A stretch of DNA of 64,000 nt, taken from Paracidovorax avenae. GTDB taxonomy: Bacteria > Pseudomonadota > Gammaproteobacteria > Burkholderiales > Burkholderiaceae_C. Each line of letters begins with the position of its first letter. The first letter of the stretch is position 1. The position numbers were made by a program, and so were the translations under genes. The notes under the pieces are model-generated. The model saw only the letters and a list, made by a program, of their open reading frames with translations. It did not search any database and was not told the origin of the DNA. Shown here piece after piece: positions 27,392 to 35,320 of this stretch. The DNA is taken from contig NZ_CP156079.1 of the NCBI RefSeq assembly GCF_040892545.1, positions 3,941,501-4,005,500 of the forward strand, read 5' to 3'.

Positions 27392-29059
27392 ATGAAGCAC
27401 CTGTTGAATCTGCTGGCCGCCGTGGCCCTGCTGGTCTGGGGTACGCACCTCGTGCGTACCGGGGTGCTGCGCGTGTTCGGCGCCAACCTGCGCACGCTGC
27501 TGGCGCGCAGCATGGGCAACCGCTTCTCGGCGGCGCTGTCGGGCATCGGGGTCACGGCGCTGGTGCAGTCGAGCACCGCCACCTCGCTCATGACCTCGTC
27601 CTTCGTCGGGCAGGGGCTCATCACGCTGCCGGCCGCGCTGGCGGTGATGCGCGGGGCAGACATCGGCACGGCCCTCATGTCGGTGCTGTTCTCCACCGAC
27701 CTGTCCTGGCTGTCGCCGCTGTTCATCTTCGTGGGCGTGGTGCTGTTCATCACCCGGCAGGCGAGCACCGCCGGGCGCGTGGGGCGGGTGCTGATCGGGC
27801 TGGGCCTGATGCTGCTGGCGCTGGAGATGGTGGTGCAGGCCAGCGGGCCGATGCTGGCCTCGCCGATCATCCGGACCCTGCTCGGCTCGCTCGACAGCGA
27901 CCTGGTGCTGGAGGTGCTGATGGGCGCGGTGCTGGCCGTGATCGCCTATTCCAGCCTCGCCATCGTGCTGCTGATCTCGGCCATGGCGGCTTCCAGCGTG
28001 GTGCCTCTGGACGTGGCGCTCGGCCTGGTGCTGGGCGCCAACCTGGGCAGTGGCCTGCTGGCGGTCATCACCACCGCCAAGTCGGCGGTGGAGGTGCGGC
28101 AGGTGACCGTGGGCAACCTGATGTTCAAGCTCATGGGCGTGCTGGTGGTGGCCCCGTTCGTGGGGCTGTGGCTGCGGCACGTGCAGCCGCACATGCCGGG
28201 CGCGGCCCAGGGCGTGGTGCTTTTCCACCTGGCCTTCAACGTGGTGGTCAGCCTGGGCTTCATCGCGTTCACGCAGTGGGTGGCCCGGGCCGTCACGCGG
28301 CTGCTGCCACCGCCCGAGGGGCCGCCCAACCGCCGGCCGCAGCACCTGGACCCCTCCGCGCTTTCCACCCCCTCGCTGGCGATGTCCTGCGCGGCGCGCG
28401 AGGCGCTCTACCAGGCGGACGTGGTGGAGTCCATGCTGCTGGGCGTGCTCGACGTGATCCGCCGGGACGACCTGCAGCTGGCGCAGCAGCTGCGCAAGAT
28501 GGACGACGAGGTGGACCGGCTCTATTCATCCATCAAGTACTACCTCACCCAGATCTCCCGCGGGGCGCTGGATGAGGAAGAAAGCCGGCGCTGGACGGAC
28601 ATCATCAGCTTCACCATCAACATGGAGCAGGTGGGCGACATCATCGAGCGCGTGCTGACGGACATCGAGGACAAGAAGATCCGCAAGGGCCGGCGCTTCT
28701 CCGACGCCGGCATGGCCGAGATCACGGAGCTGCACGGCCGGCTGGTGAACAACCTGCGCCTGGCGATGAGCGTTTTCCTCAACGGCAACGTGCGCGATGC
28801 GCAGCGGCTGCTGGAGGAAAAGACGCGTTTCCGCGAACTGGAACGCGCCTACGCGGCGACACACCTCGGACGCCTGTCGGAAAAGACCGTGCAGAGCATG
28901 GAAACCAGCTCGCTGCATATCGACCTCATCAGCGACCTCAAGCGCATCAATTCGCACATCTGCTCGCTGGCCTACCCGATCCTCGACTCCGCGGGGGCGC
29001 TGGCGCCGAGCCGGCTGCGCAGCGCGCCTGGCGATGCGGGCGCCGATCCGCTGGCCTGA
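27392..29059 (+). CDS. Na/Pi cotransporter family protein with PhoU-like C-terminal domain
   Basis: A 555-residue inner-membrane protein. The N-terminal 320 residues hold two inverted Na/Pi-cotransport repeats, seen as ALVQSSTATSLMTSSFVG and AYSSLAIVLLISAM, where the QSS motif of NptA/PNaS-type transporters is kept in the first copy. The C-terminal 220 residues are helical and PhoU-like (RKMDDEVDRLYSSIKYYLTQ and INMEQVGDIIERVL). Such proteins move phosphate, possibly outward, with sodium. The start at 27392 opens the first membrane helix, with GGGAGGA somewhat far upstream. Confidence 0.93.
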   Translation: MKHLLNLLAAVALLVWGTHLVRTGVLRVFGANLRTLLARSMGNRFSAALSGIGVTALVQSSTATSLMTSSFVGQGLITLPAALAVMRGADIGTALMSVLFSTDLSWLSPLFIFVGVVLFITRQASTAGRVGRVLIGLGLMLLALEMVVQASGPMLASPIIRTLLGSLDSDLVLEVLMGAVLAVIAYSSLAIVLLISAMAASSVVPLDVALGLVLGANLGSGLLAVITTAKSAVEVRQVTVGNLMFKLMGVLVVAPFVGLWLRHVQPHMPGAAQGVVLFHLAFNVVVSLGFIAFTQWVARAVTRLLPPPEGPPNRRPQHLDPSALSTPSLAMSCAAREALYQADVVESMLLGVLDVIRRDDLQLAQQLRKMDDEVDRLYSSIKYYLTQISRGALDEEESRRWTDIISFTINMEQVGDIIERVLTDIEDKKIRKGRRFSDAGMAEITELHGRLVNNLRLAMSVFLNGNVRDAQRLLEEKTRFRELERAYAATHLGRLSEKTVQSMETSSLHIDLISDLKRINSHICSLAYPILDSAGALAPSRLRSAPGDAGADPLA

Positions 29060-29140
29060 CCCTGCGTTTGCCAAGGGGGCACGGAGCCCCTACCCTGTCA
29101 GGTCCGATGGCCCCGCCATCCCGCACTCCGAGGAGACGCC

Positions 29141-29320
29141 ATGCCCACGCCCCACCGCAAGCCCCCCGGCGACGAACCGGAAGTCACCCAGGAAACCGAC
29201 GTGCCGGTGGATGGCACCGATCCGGTCGGCGAGGAGATGATGAAAGAGGTCCGCAACGACCGCCTGCAGCAGCCCGCCGGCGGCAGCGAAAGCCCCGCGC
29301 CACCCAAGCCGCAGCGCTAG
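29141..29320 (+). CDS. Small acidic hypothetical protein
   Basis: A 59-residue protein beginning MPTPHRKPPGDEPEVTQETD and ending PAPPKPQR. It is rich in Pro, Glu and Asp, has no membrane segment or signal peptide, and a short predicted helix around EEMMKEVRNDRLQQ. GAGGAGA sits six bases before the ATG, so translation is credible. Its stop overlaps the convergent LysR stop: both use the same CTAG. No function is recognised. Proteins of this kind are probably intrinsically disordered. Confidence 0.7.
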   Translation: MPTPHRKPPGDEPEVTQETDVPVDGTDPVGEEMMKEVRNDRLQQPAGGSESPAPPKPQR

Positions 29321-30234
29321 CGTGCCGCCCGCGCCAGCGCCCGGCCGAAGTCGGCCGCCAGCTGCTCGCGGGCGTTCCGGACGAAGGCGGACTCGCCCGC
29401 GCGCGGCGGCAGCACGATGAACCGGGCCTGGGGCAGCGCAGGGAGCCCCCATGCCGCGGGCAGGACCTGCACGCCCTCGCACAGCGCGGCGGCGTTCAGG
29501 CAGGCGATGCCGAGCCCGGCCGCCAGCGCGGACTGCAGGCCGGCGACCCCGGAGGCCATGAGCGCGACCGTGAAGGGAATGCGCCGCCGGCGCAGCAGGG
29601 CCGCCGTGAACTGGTGGAGCGCGCAGGTGTCCGGCAGCGCCAGCAGGCGCGGGGGCTCCTCCCGGCGGGGCGGCGCGGCGGCGATCTGCGTGGCACCCAT
29701 CCAGTGCAGGGGCTCGCGCCGCAGCACCTGCCCTCCGCGGGGCCGTGCCGATGCATCGGCCGGCCGGCCGGAGGCAGGGGCCGGCAGGCGCATGGCGATG
29801 CCGACATCGAACGCGCCCTGGGCGTAGCCGGCCTCGACGTCGCCGCTCTTTTGCACCGTGACCTGCAGCCGCACGCCAGGGTGCCGGGCCTGCATGCGCG
29901 CCAGCAGCCCTGCCAGTTCCCCGGGCCGGAAATAGTCGGTGACGCCCAGCCGCAGCGCGCCCTCCAGCCGCACGCCGCGCAGGTCGTGCCATGCCGACTC
30001 GCTCAGCGCCAGCAGCTGCCGGGCGTGCGCCAGCAGCCGCAGCCCGGCGGCGGTGGGCGCCACGCCCGCCTTGGAGCGCACCAGCAGCGCCTGGCCGGCA
30101 TGCTGCTCGAGCTTGCGCAATTGCTCGCTCACGGCCGACTGCGACAGGAAGACCTGCGGCGCACCGGCGGCCAGGCTGCCGGCATCGGCCACCGCGACGA
30201 ACGTCCTGAGTTGCTCCAGGTTGAAGGGGCGCAT
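29317..30234 (-). CDS. LysR-family transcriptional regulator
   Basis: A 305-residue regulator. Residues 1-60 are the winged helix-turn-helix (MRPFNLEQLRTFVAVADAGS and SQSAVSEQLRKLEQHAGQAL), followed by a linker helix and a LysR substrate-binding domain. It is divergent from a tautomerase gene with 108 bases between starts, the usual arrangement for a LysR regulator and its target. The inducer is not known. Confidence 0.93.
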   Translation of the reverse strand: MRPFNLEQLRTFVAVADAGSLAAGAPQVFLSQSAVSEQLRKLEQHAGQALLVRSKAGVAPTAAGLRLLAHARQLLALSESAWHDLRGVRLEGALRLGVTDYFRPGELAGLLARMQARHPGVRLQVTVQKSGDVEAGYAQGAFDVGIAMRLPAPASGRPADASARPRGGQVLRREPLHWMGATQIAAAPPRREEPPRLLALPDTCALHQFTAALLRRRRIPFTVALMASGVAGLQSALAAGLGIACLNAAALCEGVQVLPAAWGLPALPQARFIVLPPRAGESAFVRNAREQLAADFGRALARAAR

Positions 30235-30342
30235 GTCGATCCCACGGAATTGTCGATGGATGACTGCCGATCATCCTGCTTTTCCGATGGCATGGAAAGC
30301 CGAAGAATCGGAGCCATTCCAACCCCACCCCAGGAGCCCCGC

Positions 30343-30741
30343 ATGCCCCGCACCGTGATCCACCTCAGCGGCGAACCCGATGCCCAACTCGCCCGCAGCG
30401 CCGCCGATGCCGTGGCCCGCATCACCCAGCGCGTACTGGGCAAGCAGTTGCCGGTCATCGCCACCACCGTGCAGTTCATCCCGGCCGCCCAGTGGTTCGT
30501 GGGCGGCGCATCCCTGGCAGAGCTGGAGCAGAGCGCCTTCCACCTCGACATCAGCATCACCGACGAGACCAACACCAAGGCAGAGAAGGCGCTCTACCTG
30601 CGCGAGGTGCATGCGGCCTTCGAGGCCCTGCTGCCCCGGCTGCATCCGGTGAGCTACGTGCACCTGATCGACGCGCGCGCGGCGGCCTACGGGTATGGTG
30701 GACGTACGCAGGAATGGCGCCACCAGCAGGCCGGCGTGTAA
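30343..30741 (+). CDS. Tautomerase-superfamily protein (4-oxalocrotonate tautomerase-like)
   Basis: A 132-residue protein beginning MPRTVIHLSG. Removal of Met leaves the catalytic N-terminal proline that defines the tautomerase fold. It is longer than single-domain 4-oxalocrotonate tautomerases (about 62 residues) and fits the double-length type. AGGAG lies seven bases upstream. The divergent LysR gene is its likely regulator. The substrate is unknown; keto-enol tautomerisation of an aromatic breakdown product is possible given the nearby aromatic genes, but there is no operon link to them. Confidence 0.82.
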   Translation: MPRTVIHLSGEPDAQLARSAADAVARITQRVLGKQLPVIATTVQFIPAAQWFVGGASLAELEQSAFHLDISITDETNTKAEKALYLREVHAAFEALLPRLHPVSYVHLIDARAAAYGYGGRTQEWRHQQAGV

Positions 30742-30825
30742 GGCGGCTTGCAGGGGGGCGCAGGACGCTACCGCGGGACATGGACACGCTGCGCGCAGCC
30801 GCGTGAGCGGCCACGGCGCGCGCCT

Positions 30826-31881
30826 TCAGGGCCGCGCCGCGGGCGGCGTGCCCCCGGAGGCGCCCACGCCGCCCTCCACCGCCCCGCCCTCCGCCGGCCG
30901 GCGCGCATAGCGCTGCGCGATCACCGCGCACACCATGAGCTGCATCTGGTGGAACACCATCAGCGGCAGCACCAGCGCGCCCACGGCATGCGAGGCGAAC
31001 AGCACCTTGGCCATGGGCACGCCGCTGGCCAGGCTCTTCTTGGAGCCGCAGAACACCACGGTGATCTCGTCCTCCTTCGAGAAGCCCATGCGCCGGCTGA
31101 TCCACGTGGTGGCCACCAGCGCGACGGCCAGGATGACGGCGCACACCGCCACCAGGCCCGCGAGCGCGTGCAGGGGAATCTCGCGCCACAGGCCTTCGAT
31201 CACCGCGGCGCTGAACGCGGTATAGACCACGAGCAGGATGGAGCCCTGGTCCACGAACTTGAGCACCGCCGCGCGCCGCTGCACGAAGCCGCCGATCCAG
31301 GGCCGCAGCAGGTGGCCGGCCAGGAAGGGCACGAACAGCTGCACGGTGATGCGGCCGATGCTCGCGAGGGTATCGTGGCCGCCGGCCGCGCCCGGCGCGC
31401 TCTGGGCCCCGGGAACATCCTTGAGCAGCAGGCCGACCAGCAGCGGCGTGATCACGATGCCCAGCAGCGTGGAGCCGGAGGCCGAGCAGATCGCCGCCGG
31501 CATGTTGCCCCGCGCCATGGCGGTGAAGGCGATGGCGGACTGCACCGTGGCAGGCAGCACGCACAGGAAGATCACGCCCATGTAGAGCTCGGGCGTGACC
31601 AGCGGCTCCAGCACGGGCCGCAGCGCCCAGCCGATCAGCGGGAACAGCACGAAAGTGCTGGCGACCACCACCAGGTGCAGCCGCCAGTGCGACAGGCCGG
31701 CGACGATGGCCTGCCGCGACAGCTTGGCGCCGTGCAGGAAGAACAGCAGCGCCACGGCCGCCGTGGTGGCGTATTCGAAGCCACGCGCCGCCCGGCCGGC
31801 GGCGGGCAGCACGCTGGCGAGCGCCACGGTGGCGATCAGCGCGAGGGTGAAATTGTCGGGCAGGAAGCGGGAACGGGCCAT
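30826..31881 (-). CDS. Bile acid:sodium symporter (BASS/SBF-like) family transporter
   Basis: A 351-residue inner-membrane protein with about ten helices. Family landmarks include FLHGAKLSRQAIVAGLSHW, LPATVQSAIAFTAMARGN and FCGSKKSLASGVPMAKVLFA. Members move organic anions with sodium. It lies 80 bases after the MarR gene on the same strand at the tail of the ior-gentisate operon, so it may carry a substrate or intermediate of that pathway. The last 20 residues are a Gly/Pro-rich tail. The start at 31881 (MARSRFLPDN) was chosen; a longer frame is a MarR shadow. Confidence 0.88.
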   Translation of the reverse strand: MARSRFLPDNFTLALIATVALASVLPAAGRAARGFEYATTAAVALLFFLHGAKLSRQAIVAGLSHWRLHLVVVASTFVLFPLIGWALRPVLEPLVTPELYMGVIFLCVLPATVQSAIAFTAMARGNMPAAICSASGSTLLGIVITPLLVGLLLKDVPGAQSAPGAAGGHDTLASIGRITVQLFVPFLAGHLLRPWIGGFVQRRAAVLKFVDQGSILLVVYTAFSAAVIEGLWREIPLHALAGLVAVCAVILAVALVATTWISRRMGFSKEDEITVVFCGSKKSLASGVPMAKVLFASHAVGALVLPLMVFHQMQLMVCAVIAQRYARRPAEGGAVEGGVGASGGTPPAARP

Positions 31882-31961
31882 GGCGGTTGCGGCGGTGCGC
31901 TGCGTACGGGATAACCCCGCATTATTGACCCGGCGGGCGATCCCGGCCGTGCCAGCCGCTC

Positions 31962-32405
31962 TCACACGGCCGGCCGGTGCCGGGCGATCAACTCGTGCAG
32001 CAGTTCCTTGAGCACCTCGACCTTGCGCGGGTCGAGCGGCGCGAGGATGGCGCGCTCGTGCCGCTCGGCCTGCTCGATCAGCCCGGCCACCAGGCGCCGG
32101 CCGCTGCGCGTGACGCGCACCAGCGTATAGCGCCGGTCGTCGAGGCTGGTGGTGCGCTCCACGTGCCCCTGGGCCTCCATGCGCAGCAGCAGCCGCGTGA
32201 CGGTGGGCTGCTTGCTCACGGTGGTCTGCGCGAGCGCGGAGATCGTCATCGCGCCCTGGCTGGCCAATGTGGAGAGCACGCGCCACTCGAGCACGGACAG
32301 GCCGCTCTGCTCGACGGTGGCATGGAATTCGGTGGAGACGAGATGCCATGCCTGGCCCAGCAGGGCCGGCAGGTAGTGATCGACAAAGTCCTTGGTTTTC
32401 GCCAT
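31962..32405 (-). CDS. MarR-family transcriptional regulator
   Basis: A 147-residue winged-helix regulator with the MarR core: WRVLSTLASQGAMTISALAQ, the recognition helix TVSKQPTVTRLLLRMEAQGH and the wing DDRRYTLVRVTRSG. It lies 95 bases after the maleate isomerase gene in the same direction, so it is probably co-transcribed with the aromatic operon and could repress it. The start at 32405 (MAKTKDFVDHY) was chosen over a Met at 32501 that would overlap the isomerase stop and add 32 disordered residues. The perfect palindrome upstream of iorA is a candidate target. Confidence 0.9.
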   Translation of the reverse strand: MAKTKDFVDHYLPALLGQAWHLVSTEFHATVEQSGLSVLEWRVLSTLASQGAMTISALAQTTVSKQPTVTRLLLRMEAQGHVERTTSLDDRRYTLVRVTRSGRRLVAGLIEQAERHERAILAPLDPRKVEVLKELLHELIARHRPAV

Positions 32406-32500
32406 TCCGCATGCTACCTCGCCAGGGTCCGGCGCCGCGGAAGGCCGTGCGGCCCCGGCATGCGCGTTCCCCATGGCGGAGGCGGCCTGCGGCATGCGCA

Positions 32501-33274
32501 TCAGTACCGGCCCGACAGCAGCGCGCCGAAGCCCGGCACCGCCGTCGGCAGGCCCAGCTTCTTGAGCATCTGCCAGGTGGTGGCGGCGGATGACGAGAGC
32601 ACCGGCAGGCCCACGCGGTCCTCGATGGGCTGCACGGAAGCGAGCGAGGGCATCTGCACGCAGGCCGAGGCCACCACCGCGTCCACGCCGGCCGTCTTGA
32701 GCCGCCTGGTGATCTCGATGGGCGCGCGCGGGTCCTGGCGGCCGACTTCGAGGTTGTCGGGAATCTCCAGCGAGATGCTGTCCACCACCTCGACGCCCTC
32801 GCTCTCGATGTAGTCGATCACCAGCTGCGTGAGCGGCTTCATGTAGGGCGTGAGGATGGAGATCTTCTTCGCGCCGAGGGCGTGCAGGCCATCGACCAGC
32901 GCGCCGGCGCTGGTGACCACGGGCGCGCTACCGCCGTTGTCCACCGTGCGCTGGTGCAGGCGCGCCTCGGAGACGCGGTGGTAGCCGCGGCCCATGCTCA
33001 TGATGGCGACGAGGCAGGCATAGCCCAGCACGTCCACGCGCGCGTCCGACAGCTCCAGCGCGCAGCGGTCGCTGTCGCCGTCCATGGCGGCCAGTTCCTC
33101 CTTGGTGACATGCTTCATGCGCATGCGGCTGGAGTGGAAGGTGAAGCGCTCGGGGTGCAGCGCCTCGCGGGCGCGCAGGATGGCGGGGATCTCCGTTTCC
33201 ATGGTGGTGTTGGAGCTGGGCACGATCTGCCCGATGCGGAAGGCGCGGGGGGTGGCGGCGGTGGTGCTGGTCAT
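32501..33274 (-). CDS. Maleate cis-trans isomerase (Asp/Glu racemase superfamily)
   Basis: A 257-residue member of the Asp/Glu racemase fold. It contains IVPSSNTTMETEIP near the start, a first catalytic Cys in VLGYACLVAIMSMG, and the second in VASACVQMPSL, as in maleate isomerase (NicE) and arylmalonate decarboxylase relatives. It converts maleate to fumarate through a Cys adduct. Its ATG overlaps the nitrilase stop (ATGA). Placing an isomerase for free maleate after a ring-cleavage dioxygenase and a hydrolase implies that maleate, rather than fumarate, is released by the pathway. Confidence 0.88.
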   Translation of the reverse strand: MTSTTAATPRAFRIGQIVPSSNTTMETEIPAILRAREALHPERFTFHSSRMRMKHVTKEELAAMDGDSDRCALELSDARVDVLGYACLVAIMSMGRGYHRVSEARLHQRTVDNGGSAPVVTSAGALVDGLHALGAKKISILTPYMKPLTQLVIDYIESEGVEVVDSISLEIPDNLEVGRQDPRAPIEITRRLKTAGVDAVVASACVQMPSLASVQPIEDRVGLPVLSSSAATTWQMLKKLGLPTAVPGFGALLSGRY

Positions 33275-34308
33275 GGCTGGGAATCCTGGAACGCGTCGGC
33301 GCTGCTGCCGCTCTCGCACGGCTGCAGGGCCTCGGTATCGATCGCGTCGTCGTCGAAGCGCGCCGCCTGCAGCGGCCGGCGGTTCACCCGCAGGTCGAAG
33401 ACGTCGAAGCGGTTGTAGTGGCCGGTGATGTCGTGCATCTGGCGCGGCTGGATGCAGCGGGCGAGGTCGAGGTCGGCATAGGCGATGCCCTCGTCGTCGA
33501 TCAGCGGCTGGCCGATCACCCGGCCGTCCGGGCCGAGGAAGCCCGAGAACGCGCTGTTCCTGCGCGTGAGCAGCTCGCGCGCCTTGGGGTTGAGCGGCTC
33601 CATCGCGGCGATGATCTCTTCCGACACGGTGGAGCACGAGACGATGGTGAACAGCTTGCCCTCGAAGCAGTGGGCCGCGGCGCGCACCTTGATGGCTTCG
33701 GCCATGTCGTAGTCGGGCGGCGCCACGGGCAGCGAGATGTAGCTCGCCACGTGCACCAGCTCGCCCTGGGCCAGCAGCGCGAAACGCGCCAGCGTGTTGG
33801 TGTTCTCGCCGCAGGCGAGCGAGCCCAGCGGGCCGATGGAGGTGCGGTGCACGCGCAGCGCCGACGCATCGCCCGGCGCCCAGGTGAGCTTCTCGGCCCA
33901 GGTGGGCACCAGCTTGCGGTGACGGCCCAGGATGCGGCCATCGTCCCCGATGGTGACCAGGGTGTTGTAGATGGTGCCGATGCCATGGCGGCTGCGCTCG
34001 TTCACGCCGATCACCACATGCGTCTTGTGGCGCGCCGCGGCCTGGGCTATTTTTGCGATCTCGGGGCCGGGAATCTCGATGGCCGAGCGCGCCAGGCGCT
34101 CGAACCAGGGGCTGCCGTCGATGGGGTTGGCGATCCAGCTCCAGTACGGGTAGCCGGCCACGAACACCTCGGGGAAGGCGACCAGCTGCGCGCCGTTGCC
34201 GGCGGCTTCGGCGATCAGGCGGCAGGCCTTGTCCACCGTGGCGTCGGTGTCGAGGAACACCGGGGCGGCCTGCACGGCCGCCGCCTTGAATTTCGGCAAT
34301 TCGAGCAT
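33271..34308 (-). CDS. Nitrilase-superfamily carbon-nitrogen hydrolase
   Basis: A 345-residue cytoplasmic enzyme with the Glu-Lys-Cys triad: FPEVFVAGYPYW (Glu), GRHRKLVPTWAEK (Lys) and GSLACGENTNTLARF (Cys). The usual nitrilase Cys motif is CWE(N/H); here it is CGEN, and the C-terminal HYNRFDVFDLRVNR matches a nitrilase subgroup. A nitrile such as indoleacetonitrile, or an amide such as maleamate, are both possible substrates. It sits between the FAH hydrolase and maleate isomerase genes, exactly where a maleamate amidohydrolase would be needed (see findings). It is 12 bases from the FAH gene and overlaps the isomerase by four. Confidence 0.85.
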   Translation of the reverse strand: MLELPKFKAAAVQAAPVFLDTDATVDKACRLIAEAAGNGAQLVAFPEVFVAGYPYWSWIANPIDGSPWFERLARSAIEIPGPEIAKIAQAAARHKTHVVIGVNERSRHGIGTIYNTLVTIGDDGRILGRHRKLVPTWAEKLTWAPGDASALRVHRTSIGPLGSLACGENTNTLARFALLAQGELVHVASYISLPVAPPDYDMAEAIKVRAAAHCFEGKLFTIVSCSTVSEEIIAAMEPLNPKARELLTRRNSAFSGFLGPDGRVIGQPLIDDEGIAYADLDLARCIQPRQMHDITGHYNRFDVFDLRVNRRPLQAARFDDDAIDTEALQPCESGSSADAFQDSQP

Positions 34309-34320
34309 GGCGGCCTCCTC

Positions 34321-35259
34321 TTATTCGCGGCCGGCGCGCGGGTCGTTGCCCACGGCCACCACGGGGTGGCGCAGGCTGCCGATCTTCTCGACCGTGGCGT
34401 CGATCACGTCGCCGGGCCAGACCCATTCCTGCGGGCTGCGGCCGGCACCCACGCCCTCGGGCGTGCCGGTGGCGATGATGTCGCCGGGCTCCAGCGTGAT
34501 GCCGGCGCTGATGTCGGCGATCAGCGTGTTCACCTTGAACAGCATGTGGCGGGTGTTGGAGCTCTGCTTGGTCACGCCGTTGACCTGCAGGCTCAGGTCC
34601 AGCACCTGCGGATCGGGGATCTCGTCGGCCGTGACGATCACGGGGCCGAAGGGCGCATACGTGTCCTGGCCCTTGGAATAGATCCACTGGCCGGCGCGGC
34701 GGTTGTCGCGTGCGCTCATGTCGATCATCAGGCTGTAGCCGAAGACGTGGTTCAGGGCCGAGGCTTCATCGACGCGCTTGGCGCGGGTGCCGATGATCAC
34801 GGCCAGCTCCACTTCCCAGTCCAGCTGGCGGGTGATGTCGGCGTTGTGCTCGATGGCGTCGCCGGGGCCGATGACGGTCGTGGGCGGCTTGGAGAAGATC
34901 ACGGGCTGCTTGGGCAGGTCCTTGGAGGTGTCCAGCGCGCGGCTGGATTCGGCCACGTGCTCCACGTAGTTCAGGCCGATGCCGAAGATGTTCTTGCGCG
35001 GACGGGGGATGGGCGCGAGCAGCTTGACGTTGGCCAGCGGCACGGCCACGCCCAGCGGCCAGCGGCCCTTCTGTTCGGCCAGCAGCTCGGTGGTGGCGGC
35101 CACGGCGGCGGGGCCGAGGTCGATGAAGTCCAGCATGTCATGGGGCAGGTCGTGGCCGGTGTGCTCGCCCAGGCGCTGCAGATCGACGACGAGGCCATCG
35201 ACGAGGGCGCCCAGGCGGGCGGCGGCGGCGACGTGGGCGCGGTAGGTGACGAGTTTCAT
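34321..35259 (-). CDS. Fumarylacetoacetate hydrolase-family enzyme (maleyl-/fumarylpyruvate hydrolase type)
   Basis: A 312-residue FAH-family protein. The metal-binding Glu residues are in WEVELAVIIG, with the Asp in GYSLMIDMSARD. GIGLNYVEHVAES and ATGTPEGVGAGRSP are further family blocks. Enzymes of this type cleave 2,4-diketo acids and make pyruvate. Directly after a gentisate-dioxygenase-like gene it should act on the ring-fission product. No maleylpyruvate isomerase gene (zeta-class GST or DinB type) lies in the operon, whereas a maleate isomerase does, so direct hydrolysis of the cis product is favoured. Confidence 0.9.
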   Translation of the reverse strand: MKLVTYRAHVAAAARLGALVDGLVVDLQRLGEHTGHDLPHDMLDFIDLGPAAVAATTELLAEQKGRWPLGVAVPLANVKLLAPIPRPRKNIFGIGLNYVEHVAESSRALDTSKDLPKQPVIFSKPPTTVIGPGDAIEHNADITRQLDWEVELAVIIGTRAKRVDEASALNHVFGYSLMIDMSARDNRRAGQWIYSKGQDTYAPFGPVIVTADEIPDPQVLDLSLQVNGVTKQSSNTRHMLFKVNTLIADISAGITLEPGDIIATGTPEGVGAGRSPQEWVWPGDVIDATVEKIGSLRHPVVAVGNDPRAGRE

Positions 35260-35320
35260 GGTGCGGGTCTCCAGTGGGGTGAATCGGTTGAAAGGGGATG
35301 AACGAGGGCTTCGGTGGTGA

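Noticed and set aside
30343-30741. Treating the tautomerase as part of the aromatic operon.
   Set aside because: It is on the opposite strand, controlled by its own divergent LysR gene, and separated from the operon by a convergent arrangement.
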